The position numbers were made by a program, and so were the translations under genes. Below the pieces are notes generated by a model. The model saw only the letters and a program-made list of their open reading frames with translations. It did not search any database and was not told the DNA's origin. Shown piece after piece: positions 7,548 to 15,119 of a stretch of 24,643 bases of DNA (position 1 is its first letter; each line of letters begins with the position of its first letter). The DNA lies in the NCBI GenBank assembly GCA_017527625.1, contig JAFXPV010000102.1, positions 1 to 24,643 on the forward strand. The letters run 5' to 3'. This DNA is from Bacteroidales bacterium (GTDB lineage: Bacteria; Bacteroidota; Bacteroidia; Bacteroidales; UBA932).

Positions 7548-8501
7548 TTACAGAGCCAGACGTGACAACATATTGCGTACATTGCCTTCTATCCTGTCCA
7601 CGACATTGTCGTAGGGCTCCTTGACAAATTTCTTGCCAGTGATATGTTCGTACAATTCAATGTAGCGGTCGGAAATGATGCCGACTCTCTCGGGGGCCAT
7701 CTCGGGAACCTTCTGGCCTTCCTTGCCCTGGAAGCCGTTTTCCATCAGCCACTCACGCACGAACTCCTTAGAAAGCTGACGCTGCGGGAGGCCTTTGTCG
7801 AAAAGTTCCTGATAGCTGTCGGCGTAGAAATAACGGGATGAGTCCGGAGTGTGGATCTCGTCGATTAGATAGAGTTCGCCGTCTCTCAGGCCGAATTCAT
7901 ATTTGGTGTCGACAAGGATGAGGCCCCTCGAGGCAGCAACCTCACAACCTCTTTGGTAGAGGGCCAGGGTTATCTCCTCAAGCTTCTCATAATCACGGCG
8001 GGACATAATTCCGCGCGCTATGATTTCCTCGCGGCTTATATCCGCATCGTGCTCGCCGATTTCAGCCTTGGTGGTCGGGGTGATTATCGGCTTCTCGAAT
8101 TTCTGATGCTCGCGCATACCGTCGGGGATAGGAACTCCGCATATCTGCCTGGCTCCGGCCTTGTAGCTGCGCCAGGAACTTCCGGTGAGGTATCCTCTGA
8201 CTATCATTTCGACTGGCAGGCCCTGGCATTTGTAGCCGACGGTGACCATAGGGTCGGGAGAAGCTATCTTCCAGTTCTGCACTATATCCTGGGTCAGGTC
8301 GAGGAAAGACGATGCAATCTGATTGAGGACCTGTCCTTTATAGGGTATTCCCTCAGGAAGGACCACGTCGAACGCCGATATACGGTCAGTAGCGATCATA
8401 ACCATATACTTGTCGGCGATGGAATAAACGTCCCTCACTTTGCCGACGTACTTGGACGTCTGCTTCGGGAATGCAAACTCAGTATGGGTAAGAGCTTTCA
8501 T
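7548..8501 (-). CDS. purC: Phosphoribosylaminoimidazole-succinocarboxamide synthase (SAICAR synthase)
   Basis: This 317-residue cytosolic enzyme of purine biosynthesis joins CAIR and aspartate using ATP to give SAICAR. The ATP-binding lobe is seen in [42 protein letters not shown], then VDTKYEFG and [11 protein letters not shown] are the SAICAR synthase signature segments. It is longer than the roughly 240-residue E. coli enzyme and matches the long form known from yeast Ade1 and many Bacteroidota. Its ATG shares a base with the stop of the upstream OmpH-like gene (TAATG), which suggests translational coupling. Grouping with pdxJ, an OmpH-like gene and a LysM gene is not a purine operon, so it is likely controlled as a growth-related housekeeping cluster. 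Confidence 0.96.
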   Translation of the reverse strand: MKALTHTEFAFPKQTSKYVGKVRDVYSIADKYMVMIATDRISAFDVVLPEGIPYKGQVLNQIASSFLDLTQDIVQNWKIASPDPMVTVGYKCQGLPVEMIVRGYLTGSSWRSYKAGARQICGVPIPDGMREHQKFEKPIITPTTKAEIGEHDADISREEIIARGIMSRRDYEKLEEITLALYQRGCEVAASRGLILVDTKYEFGLRDGELYLIDEIHTPDSSRYFYADSYQELFDKGLPQRQLSKEFVREWLMENGFQGKEGQKVPEMAPERVGIISDRYIELYEHITGKKFVKEPYDNVVDRIEGNVRNMLSRLAL

Positions 8502-9106
8502 TATTTATTCCTGTTGCGTATGTATTCTTCGTTCAGGCCACGGACTACTTCATTAGTGATGTCAAGACCTCTGTTGCCCTCGATCACAGTATTGCTGGCT
8601 GACGAAGAAGTCAGGATGAGAGCGAACTGGTGCTCCGCATTGTATTTCTCGAGGAACGTCTTGATGGCGTCGTAAACCTGGTTGTTGAGGACGAATTCCT
8701 CTTCCTGAAGTTCAAGCTGCTTGTTGTTGGCCTCGTTCTGGAGGTTTTCCTGACGCCTGAGAAGATTCTGCTGCTGCTGTTCGGCTGCGCTTCGTGTCAG
8801 AAGACCCTTGTTGATCTGGTTTTCAAACGACTTGGCATCGCTTTCGAGCTGGCGGCTCTTCTTCTGGAGTTCATCCTGGCTTGCCTGATACTTGGTCTGG
8901 AACGCTGACATAAGGTCGTTGTACATATCATAGTTCATCAGCAGAGAGTCGATCTGGATGTACACGATGTCTCCGGCCACTGCAGTCTGTCCGGGAACCG
9001 GCTCTGTTTCAACAGGCTTCTTGTTGCCTGCCAGTATAGTCATAACGAGAGCGGCTGCAGAAACGAGCAGAGCGATGCACGCAAGGATGGTGGGTGTCTT
9101 TTTCAT
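8501..9106 (-). CDS. OmpH/Skp-family protein (membrane-anchored)
   Basis: A 201-residue protein. A hydrophobic segment at about 7-28 has no obvious cleavage site or lipobox, so it may stay as an N-terminal anchor in the inner membrane facing the periplasm. It is followed by [19 protein letters not shown], the OmpH/Skp beta-strand start, and then a long Gln/Glu-rich coiled coil (about 70-150). The segment [20 protein letters not shown] and [13 protein letters not shown] is the typical returning C-terminal strand of the family. Skp-like proteins form trimers that hold unfolded outer membrane proteins. It lies between pdxJ and purC and overlaps purC by one base. It is a paralog of the two OmpH-like proteins at 14053-15106 but diverged from them. 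Confidence 0.85.
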   Translation of the reverse strand: MKKTPTILACIALLVSAAALVMTILAGNKKPVETEPVPGQTAVAGDIVYIQIDSLLMNYDMYNDLMSAFQTKYQASQDELQKKSRQLESDAKSFENQINKGLLTRSAAEQQQQNLLRRQENLQNEANNKQLELQEEEFVLNNQVYDAIKTFLEKYNAEHQFALILTSSSASNTVIEGNRGLDITNEVVRGLNEEYIRNRNK

Positions 9107-9142
9107 AGAAAGAATGAGTTGTTTTTATTATTGATATTCGTA

Positions 9143-9856
9143 CTATTTCAATTGTTCAAGGTAGGCCTTCACGGAAGTTTCCAGGCCCATATACAATGCG
9201 TCGCATATAAGCGCGTGACCTATCGAGACTTCGTCAAGCCAGGGGATGCAGCCGTGGAAATAACGGAGGTTCTCAAGGCTCAGGTCGTGACCGGCGTTGA
9301 GGCCGATGCCGCACTCGCGGGCAGCTATCGCCGCCCTCACATAGGGAGCCACGGCTTTTTCGGGGCTTTCGGGGTACTGGGCGGCATAGCCGAAGGTGTA
9401 AAGCTCGACACGGTCGCAGCCGCAGTCGGCAGCGTGCTTTACCATCTCGGGGTCGGGATCTACAAAAATCGAGCAACGGATGCCCTCAGTATGGAACTGG
9501 TTGCAGACCGTCCGCAAAAACGCCTTGTGCTCGATGGTATTCCAGCCGGCATTGGAAGTGATGGCGTCGGGGGAATCGGGCACCATCGTCACCTGGGCGG
9601 GCTTCACTTTCAGCACCAGGTCGATGAACTCCTCAGTCGGGTTGCCTTCGATGTTGAATTCGGTGGTCAGCACCTGCTTCAGCTCGAAAACGTCGGAATG
9701 ACGGATATGGCGGCCGTCGGGTCTGGGATGCACGGTAATACCCTGCGCTCCGCACTTCTCACAGAACAGCGCAGCGGACACCACGTTGGGGTTGTCACCG
9801 CCGCGGGCATTGCGTATTGTCGCAATTTTGTTGATATTTACGCTTAGATTTGTCAT
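9143..9856 (-). CDS. pdxJ: Pyridoxine 5'-phosphate synthase
   Basis: This 237-residue cytosolic enzyme condenses 1-deoxyxylulose 5-phosphate with 3-amino-2-oxopropyl phosphate to give pyridoxine 5'-phosphate (DXP-dependent vitamin B6 route). Family hallmarks are the N-terminus [17 protein letters not shown], the phosphate-binding segment [40 protein letters not shown], and [15 protein letters not shown] near the end. The ATG at 9856 gives the family-typical [10 protein letters not shown] start. Four further in-frame codons beginning with TTG were rejected. It is the first gene of the leftward operon and shares an 84-nt divergent spacer with nadK. Length and motifs are complete. Confidence 0.96.
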   Translation of the reverse strand: MTNLSVNINKIATIRNARGGDNPNVVSAALFCEKCGAQGITVHPRPDGRHIRHSDVFELKQVLTTEFNIEGNPTEEFIDLVLKVKPAQVTMVPDSPDAITSNAGWNTIEHKAFLRTVCNQFHTEGIRCSIFVDPDPEMVKHAADCGCDRVELYTFGYAAQYPESPEKAVAPYVRAAIAARECGIGLNAGHDLSLENLRYFHGCIPWLDEVSIGHALICDALYMGLETSVKAYLEQLK

Positions 9857-9865
9857 TGTAAACGG

Positions 9866-9873
9866 CAAATGTA
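9866..9873 (-). promoter_or_regulatory. Candidate -7 element for the pdxJ operon
   Basis: The minus strand reads TACATTTG, a perfect TAnnTTTG match, ending 9 nt before the pdxJ ATG. This would give an almost leaderless transcript. No TTTG is found at 19-21 nt upstream; one lies only 11 nt away, at 9885-9888. Motif match is strong but isolated. Confidence 0.4.
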
Positions 9874-9903
9874 AAAATTTTTAGCAAATTTCTCATTATT
9901 TGG

Positions 9904-9911
9904 TACATTTG
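9904..9911 (+). promoter_or_regulatory. Candidate -7 element for the nadK-korB operon
   Basis: TACATTTG matches the Bacteroidota -7 consensus exactly and ends 29 nt before the nadK ATG at 9941. A second, shorter box, TAATTTG, is at 9919-9925. The 84-nt spacer (9857-9940) therefore carries back-to-back boxes with identical sequence for pdxJ and nadK. Confidence 0.4.
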
Positions 9912-9940
9912 AAGCCCCTAATTTGAATTTTGTAGAATAG

Positions 9941-10771
9941 ATGAAAATCGCTCTGTTCAGGCGGGAAGCCTCACACATCGACGAAAAGAAACTGAATTAT
10001 CTGGCCGGAAGGCTCACCGCCCTCGGCGCGGACATTTTCTACTGCACTTCGGCCGACAGCGGCGAACTTCCTGCCGACACTGACCTGATGCTTTCTCTCG
10101 GCGGCGACGGAACCTTCCTGGCCGCAGTGGACTTCCTCAAGGGGAGGCAGATCCCTGTAGCCGGCATCAATTTCGGAAGGCTCGGATTCCTCACGACAGC
10201 AAGGGTTGACGAAGGGGACAACGTCTGGATAGAAGACCTGGTCAGCAAGAGGTTCGACATCGAGCCCAGACTGCTGCTGCAGGCATCGGGAATCGAAATG
10301 CCCGAAGGCGTCCATCCCTACTGCCTCAACGAGTTTTCGCTGATGCGGCTCGGCCCGTCGATGCTGCAGATCACTGTTTCAATCGACGGCAAGGCTCTCC
10401 CGACATACTGGGCCGACGGAGTGCTGGTAGCCACACCGACAGGCAGCACCGCTTATTCCCTGAGCGTCGGCGGTCCGATAGTGGCTCCCACCACTGAATG
10501 CCTGATCATCTGTCCTACAGCTCCGCACAACCTCAATGTAAGGCCTATTGTCGTCAGCGCCCGCTCCCGGATCCAAATCAACTTCAGCAGCAAGGACGGC
10601 GCCGCCAATATGTCCGTCGACAACCACGGCTTCCAGGTCAGCTCCGGCAGCAGCATCACGCTGTCACAGGCGCCGCACAAAGCCCTGTACGTCACACTCC
10701 GGGATATGACTTTCATCGACGCCCTGCGGGACAAGCTGATGTGGGGCGATGACATCCGCAACAACAAATAG
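9941..10771 (+). CDS. nadK: NAD kinase
   Basis: This 276-residue cytosolic enzyme phosphorylates NAD to NADP, the only route to NADP in the cell. The diagnostic GGDGTFLAA motif with its catalytic Asp is at about 52-60. The second family block WADGVLVATPTGSTAYSLSVGGPI is at about 157-180, and a C-terminal beta-rich region holds MSVDNHGF. Length is usual (260-300). It is the first gene of a seven-gene rightward run and its stop is followed after one base by the uppS ATG. Its NADP product would serve enzymes such as the NADP-type glutamate dehydrogenase at 18694-20043, but that is a general link and not evidence of shared control. Confidence 0.96.
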   Translation: MKIALFRREASHIDEKKLNYLAGRLTALGADIFYCTSADSGELPADTDLMLSLGGDGTFLAAVDFLKGRQIPVAGINFGRLGFLTTARVDEGDNVWIEDLVSKRFDIEPRLLLQASGIEMPEGVHPYCLNEFSLMRLGPSMLQITVSIDGKALPTYWADGVLVATPTGSTAYSLSVGGPIVAPTTECLIICPTAPHNLNVRPIVVSARSRIQINFSSKDGAANMSVDNHGFQVSSGSSITLSQAPHKALYVTLRDMTFIDALRDKLMWGDDIRNNK

Positions 10772-10772
10772 A

Positions 10773-11474
10773 ATGATTCCGACACACGTATCTATAATAA
10801 TGGACGGCAACGGCCGCTGGGCCCAGCAGAGGCACCTCCCCAGGACCTTCGGTCACAAGGAAGGCGCCGAAAGCGTCCGTACCTGTCTGGAGGCTGCCAT
10901 CGAAGCCGGCGTGAAATACCTCAGCCTCTACACCTTTTCCGAAGAGAACTGGAACAGGCCCCAGGCCGAAGTCAGCGGCATCAAGTCCCTCTTTTTGACT
11001 GTAATGGCCAAAGAGAGGAAAAACCTCAAGGACAACGGCGTCAGATTCCTGGTCCTCGGCAACCGGAGCAGGCTTTCAGCCGACCTGCAGCACGACATCG
11101 CCGAGCTTGAAGCTTATACTGCGGACTGCTCTGCGCTGACCCTTATGGTAATGTTCAGCTACAGCGGCAAATGGGACATCGTTCAGGCAGTCAACAGATA
11201 CCGCGAGGACATTGCGGCTGGCAAGGTCGACGCGTCCCGTCAGATCGACATAGCAGGATATGAGAAATACCTTTCCACCGCCGGCATTCCCGACCCGGAC
11301 CTGCTGATACGCACCGGCGGAGAATTGCGCATAAGCAATTATATGCTGTGGCAGTGCGCCTACAGCGAATTCTACTTCACCGACGTCCTTTGGCCTGATT
11401 TTCGCAAAACCGAGTTCCGAAAAGCTCTGGACTCGTTCGAAAACAGACAGAGAAGGTATGGGGAAATCAATTAA
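10773..11474 (+). CDS. uppS: Undecaprenyl pyrophosphate synthase (cis-prenyltransferase)
   Basis: This 233-residue enzyme adds isopentenyl units in cis configuration to farnesyl pyrophosphate to make the C55 lipid carrier needed for peptidoglycan and surface polysaccharide. The N-terminal IIMDGNGRWAQQR contains the catalytic, Mg-binding Asp at residue 11. GHKEGAESVR, YLSLYTFSEENWNRP, the substrate-binding DLLIRTGGELRISNY and FYFTDVLWPDF are all standard family blocks. I chose the ATG at 10773, one base after the nadK stop, because it gives the family-typical MIPTHVSIIMDG start. An in-frame ATG at 10749 would overlap nadK and add eight unsupported residues. It is followed by bamA after 31 nt. 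Confidence 0.95.
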   Translation: MIPTHVSIIMDGNGRWAQQRHLPRTFGHKEGAESVRTCLEAAIEAGVKYLSLYTFSEENWNRPQAEVSGIKSLFLTVMAKERKNLKDNGVRFLVLGNRSRLSADLQHDIAELEAYTADCSALTLMVMFSYSGKWDIVQAVNRYREDIAAGKVDASRQIDIAGYEKYLSTAGIPDPDLLIRTGGELRISNYMLWQCAYSEFYFTDVLWPDFRKTEFRKALDSFENRQRRYGEIN

Positions 11475-11480
11475 TAGTTG

Positions 11481-11488
11481 TAAATTTG
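11481..11488 (+). promoter_or_regulatory. Candidate internal promoter (-7 element) for bamA
   Basis: TAAATTTG is an exact TAnnTTTG match in the 31-nt uppS-bamA gap, ending 17 nt before the bamA ATG at 11506. That distance agrees with the boxes before the glycosyltransferase and parD genes. It suggests bamA and downstream genes can be transcribed apart from nadK-uppS. Confidence 0.45.
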
Positions 11489-11505
11489 CGCCACAAATTC
11501 TGCAG

Positions 11506-14040
11506 ATGAAATCACTCAGGTTACTGTTAATAATATTCGCATTACTTCCTTTTGCAGCGGCAGCACAAAACGGTCAGGACATACAGGTGGACTACAACAG
11601 CCCCCGCTCCTATGTCGTCGGAGGAGTCACTGTGGAAGGCACGAATTACCTCAACCCCAACCAGATCATAGCACTCTCCGGCCTCGCTGCAGGCCAGACT
11701 ATAACAGTTCCCGGTGATGACGCTTCTTCAATCGTGAAACGCCTTTGGCAGCAGCGCTATTTCGAAGATGTCGGCTTCTACATCGACTCCCTTTCAGCAT
11801 CCCGCGACACCGCCTTTTTCAAGATCAAGATCGTCGAGCGTCCGCGAGTTTCACAATGGACATTCACCGGCCTCAAGAAGAGTGAGCAGGACGACCTCAA
11901 GGAAGACCTCACACTGCGCAGGGGTACCGAACTCTCAGACTACGTAATCACCAGTTCAGTCGGCGTCATCAAGGATTTCCTCAAGGAGAAAGGCTTCATC
12001 AACGCCCGCGTCGACGTGGAGCAGACGAAGGATACCGTCATCAACAATGCAGTAAGGGTCAACTTCGCAGTTACCAAGGGTCCCAAGGTGCGCATCAAGG
12101 AGATCAATTACGACGGCGTGACCGGCATCAAGACTTTCACCCTCGACAAATCGATGAAGAAGACCAAGTCGGCTAAGTGGTACAACTTCTTCAGCAGCAA
12201 GAAATTCAACGAGAAGGAATACGTCAACGACAAAGCGTCCCTCATCGAGGCTTTCAACGAGAAGGGATACCGCGACGCGAAGATCCTCAAGGATTCGATC
12301 TACGTGATGCCTAACGACAGCTCCAAGCTGGGCATCCTCTTCAAGATCGACCAGGGAAAACAATATTACTTCAGGAACATAACCTGGACAGGCAACTCGA
12401 TTTACAGCGCCGCCGACCTCAGCAATGTACTCCAGGTCAAAAAAGGCGACATATATGACGTCGTCACTCTCAACGAACGTCTCTACGGAGGCGGCAAGGA
12501 CCAGAGCGCGGTATCCGTTTCCAGCCTTTTCAGGGACAACGGATACCTGTTCTTCAACGTCACTCCCGTTGAGACCAATATCGTAGGTGACTCCGTAGAC
12601 CTCGAAATCAGAATCGTCGAGGGCAAGCAGGCCCGTTTCAACAACGTGATCATCAGCGGCAACAACGTCACCAACGAAAGGGTCATCCGCCGCGCCGTCT
12701 ACACCCGTCCCGGATACCTCTTCAGCCAGACGAGCTTCGAACGTTCCATCAGGGAGCTCGGCACGATGTCCAACTTCGACCAGGAGAAGATCGTACAGCA
12801 AGGTGTCGGCTGGTCACTCGCGCCTAATGCCATCAACAACACCGTAGACATCACATACAACGTCGAGGAGAAACCCAACAGCCAGCTGGAGCTTTCAGGC
12901 GGCTGGGGTGCAGGTATGTTCGTCGGCACCGTCGGCATCAGTTTCAGCAACTTCTCTACCCGCAATATGCTGGACCTGGACGCCTGGAAGCCTGTGCCGC
13001 TCGGTGACAACCAGACGCTGGCCTTCCGCTTCCAGACCAACGGTTCGTACTACAGGGCCATTTCAGCCCAGTTCCTCGAGCCCTGGCTGTTCGGCAAGAA
13101 GCCTACTTCGCTGAGCCTGTCGACCTATTTCACCAGGCAGACCAATTCGTATCTGTCTGCCTACTATCAGATCCTGAACAACGACCAGTTTATGGAAGTC
13201 TTCGGTGCATCTGTTTCTCTCGGTAGCCGTCTCAAATGGCCCGACAACTACTTCGTGCTTTACCACACGCTGAGCTGGCAGACATACCACCTTCAGGACT
13301 GGAACTACTATTTCATCTTCAAGGACGGTCTGTCCCACAACTTCAACTACACCATAACGCTGGCCCGCAACTCTACCGACCAGACCATTTATCCCCGCCA
13401 GGGCTCCGACATCAGCCTGGCCCTCCAGCTCACTCCTCCCTACTCCCTGCTCCGCAAGGACAAGCCTGAAAATTTCAACTACTACACTCTTTCAGACGCG
13501 GAACACTACAAGTGGATAGAGTACAACAAGTGGACCCTCAAGGCTGCCAACTACCTCACCCTCGCCGGCAACCTGGTAATGATGACCCGCGCGCAGTTCG
13601 GATATCTCGGTTACTACAACCGCAACTGGGGTTACTCTCCGTTCGAGGGCTTCCTCGTCGGCGGTGACGGTATGTCCGGCTACAACACATACGGACAGGA
13701 CATCATCTCGCTGCGCGGTTATTCCAACTACTCCCTTACCCCGTATTCCAACGGCGCCTACAACGGTAACGTCTATGATAAATTCACTGTCGAACTGAGA
13801 TACCCGATCCTGCTGCAGCCGCAATCTACGATTTTCGCCCTTGCGTTCCTCGAAGGCGGTAACTGCTGGTCGGACATCAAAGATTTCAATCCGTTCCAGA
13901 TCAAGCGTTCAGCCGGAGTCGGCCTGAGGATCTTCCTCCCGATGATCGGTCTGCTCGGTATCGACTGGGGTTACGGATTTGACACCCAAGATGCAAAAGA
14001 AAGAAGTCAGTTCCACTTTATGATAGGACAACAATTCTAA
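11506..14040 (+). CDS. bamA: Outer membrane protein assembly factor BamA (Omp85 family)
   Basis: An 844-residue outer membrane protein, the core of the BAM machine that folds beta-barrel proteins into the outer membrane. A signal peptide (MKSLRLLLIIFALLPFAAAAQ) is followed by repeated POTRA domains from about 34 to 420, for example YVVGGVTVEGTNYLNPNQI and RVRIKEINYDG-like strands. A C-terminal 16-strand-type barrel begins about residue 440. The loop-6 motif appears as SLRGYSNYSLTP, GVGLRIFLPMIGLLGIDWGYG is the Omp85 end segment, and the chain ends in Phe as expected for a beta-signal. I chose the ATG at 11506 because it starts the signal peptide directly; an upstream start would cover the promoter-like box. 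Two Skp/OmpH-like genes follow, the usual bamA-skp order. Confidence 0.95.
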   Translation: MKSLRLLLIIFALLPFAAAAQNGQDIQVDYNSPRSYVVGGVTVEGTNYLNPNQIIALSGLAAGQTITVPGDDASSIVKRLWQQRYFEDVGFYIDSLSASRDTAFFKIKIVERPRVSQWTFTGLKKSEQDDLKEDLTLRRGTELSDYVITSSVGVIKDFLKEKGFINARVDVEQTKDTVINNAVRVNFAVTKGPKVRIKEINYDGVTGIKTFTLDKSMKKTKSAKWYNFFSSKKFNEKEYVNDKASLIEAFNEKGYRDAKILKDSIYVMPNDSSKLGILFKIDQGKQYYFRNITWTGNSIYSAADLSNVLQVKKGDIYDVVTLNERLYGGGKDQSAVSVSSLFRDNGYLFFNVTPVETNIVGDSVDLEIRIVEGKQARFNNVIISGNNVTNERVIRRAVYTRPGYLFSQTSFERSIRELGTMSNFDQEKIVQQGVGWSLAPNAINNTVDITYNVEEKPNSQLELSGGWGAGMFVGTVGISFSNFSTRNMLDLDAWKPVPLGDNQTLAFRFQTNGSYYRAISAQFLEPWLFGKKPTSLSLSTYFTRQTNSYLSAYYQILNNDQFMEVFGASVSLGSRLKWPDNYFVLYHTLSWQTYHLQDWNYYFIFKDGLSHNFNYTITLARNSTDQTIYPRQGSDISLALQLTPPYSLLRKDKPENFNYYTLSDAEHYKWIEYNKWTLKAANYLTLAGNLVMMTRAQFGYLGYYNRNWGYSPFEGFLVGGDGMSGYNTYGQDIISLRGYSNYSLTPYSNGAYNGNVYDKFTVELRYPILLQPQSTIFALAFLEGGNCWSDIKDFNPFQIKRSAGVGLRIFLPMIGLLGIDWGYGFDTQDAKERSQFHFMIGQQF

Positions 14041-14052
14041 AGTACAACGAAC

Positions 14053-14562
14053 ATGAAAAAGATCGCTTTAACTCTATGTTTGGCTTTTGCTGCCTTCATA
14101 GGTGCGCAAGCCCAGAATGTATGCTACATCGACACCGAAGAGATCCTCGCTACCGTCCCGGAGTACCAGAAAGTGCAGGACCAGCTCAACAAACTTGCTG
14201 AATCATATCGCACAGCGCTTGAGGATGAACTCGGAGCCGTAGACAAACTGTATAAGGATTATCAGAACAGGAAAGCTACTCTGTCAGCTTCTGAACGCCA
14301 GAGGCTGGAAGATGAAATCATAGCCAAGGAAAAAGCCGTAAAGTCAAAACAGAACACCTATTTCGGCGAAGACGGCGTGATGGCCAACAAATCTGAGGAA
14401 CTGCTCTCTCCGATCAAGGAGAGACTCCAGACCGCCATCGATGCAGTCGCCTACAAGTTCAACTGCTCTCTGATCATCGACCTTGCCATCACCACCGGCA
14501 TCGTCTATCGCGACAGCCGTTTCGACCTTACTGACGAAGTAATTGATTATCTTAAAAAATAA
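14053..14562 (+). CDS. OmpH/Skp-family periplasmic chaperone, copy 1
   Basis: A 169-residue secreted protein. A signal peptide (MKKIALTLCLAFAAFIGAQAQ) is followed by NVCYIDTEEILATVPEYQKVQ, the conserved start of the OmpH/Skp fold. Then comes a charged coiled coil (about 40-110) with ERQRLEDEIIAKEKAVKSK. The returning C-terminal part contains KFNCSLIIDLAITTGIVYRD and LTDEVIDYLKK. The family forms jellyfish-like trimers in the periplasm that carry unfolded outer membrane proteins to BamA. It starts 12 nt after bamA and ends 4 nt before the second copy. A role as a BamA-partner chaperone is well supported by family and position. Confidence 0.92.
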   Translation: MKKIALTLCLAFAAFIGAQAQNVCYIDTEEILATVPEYQKVQDQLNKLAESYRTALEDELGAVDKLYKDYQNRKATLSASERQRLEDEIIAKEKAVKSKQNTYFGEDGVMANKSEELLSPIKERLQTAIDAVAYKFNCSLIIDLAITTGIVYRDSRFDLTDEVIDYLKK

Positions 14563-14566
14563 CGTA

Positions 14567-15106
14567 ATGAAAAGAATTATCCTCATCTTGTTTTTTGCAG
14601 CATTTGTAACCATCGGTGCCAATGCTCAGAAGTTCGGTCACATCAACACAAGCGAGCTTGTCAGCCTGATGGCCGAAACCGATTCAGCAAGGGTCCAGCT
14701 CGAAGCTTATCAGAATGAGCTCATCGAGGAGATGGATGCTATGCAGACAGAATACAACCAGAAACTCAACACTTATCAGCAGAAGAGCTCTACCTGGACA
14801 GCTGCCATCAAGGAGTCAAAGGAGAACGAACTGAGCGAAATCGTACAGCGTCTCAACCAGTTCCAGCAGACAGCCCAGGAGGATCTTGCCAATATGCAGC
14901 AGACTTTGATGATGCCGATCTACCAGAAGGCTCAGGAAGCCATCAACAAAATCGGCAAGGACAACAGCCTCGTCTACATTTTCGACACATCAGCCGGCGC
15001 TATCATCTACACTGATGACACTCAGAGTATGAACATCCTCCCCCTGGCCAAGGCTGCTCTCGGAATCCCTGCTGAAAAAGTAGCACCCGCACAAAAGCCA
15101 CAGTAA
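14567..15106 (+). CDS. OmpH/Skp-family periplasmic chaperone, copy 2
   Basis: A 179-residue secreted paralog of the preceding gene. A signal peptide (MKRIILILFFAAFVTIGANAQ) is followed by KFGHINTSELVSLMAETDSAR, a Gln-rich coiled coil, and DNSLVYIFDTSAGAIIYTDD near the end. The C-terminus carries a short Ala/Pro/Gln tail (KVAPAQKPQ) missing from copy 1. I chose the ATG at 14567, 4 nt after the copy 1 stop; an in-frame TTG at 14543 lies inside copy 1 and would block the signal peptide. The two copies clearly arose by old duplication. Whether they form mixed trimers or serve different clients cannot be told. Confidence 0.92.
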   Translation: MKRIILILFFAAFVTIGANAQKFGHINTSELVSLMAETDSARVQLEAYQNELIEEMDAMQTEYNQKLNTYQQKSSTWTAAIKESKENELSEIVQRLNQFQQTAQEDLANMQQTLMMPIYQKAQEAINKIGKDNSLVYIFDTSAGAIIYTDDTQSMNILPLAKAALGIPAEKVAPAQKPQ

Positions 15107-15119
15107 CCAACTAAAACAT

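Noticed and set aside
10749..10772. Upstream ATG for uppS overlapping nadK
   Set aside because: It adds eight residues not seen in the family; the ATG at 10773 gives the usual start just after the nadK stop.
11458..11505. Upstream start for bamA overlapping uppS
   Set aside because: It would place 16 residues before a good signal peptide and translate the promoter-like box TAAATTTG.
11956..12801. Open frame of 281 codons on the minus strand inside bamA
   Set aside because: Acidic, Val/Asp-rich translation typical of antisense reading of GC-rich genes; BamA on the plus strand is certain.
14543..14566. Upstream TTG start for the second OmpH gene
   Set aside because: Lies inside the first OmpH gene and would bury the signal peptide; ATG 14567 is better.
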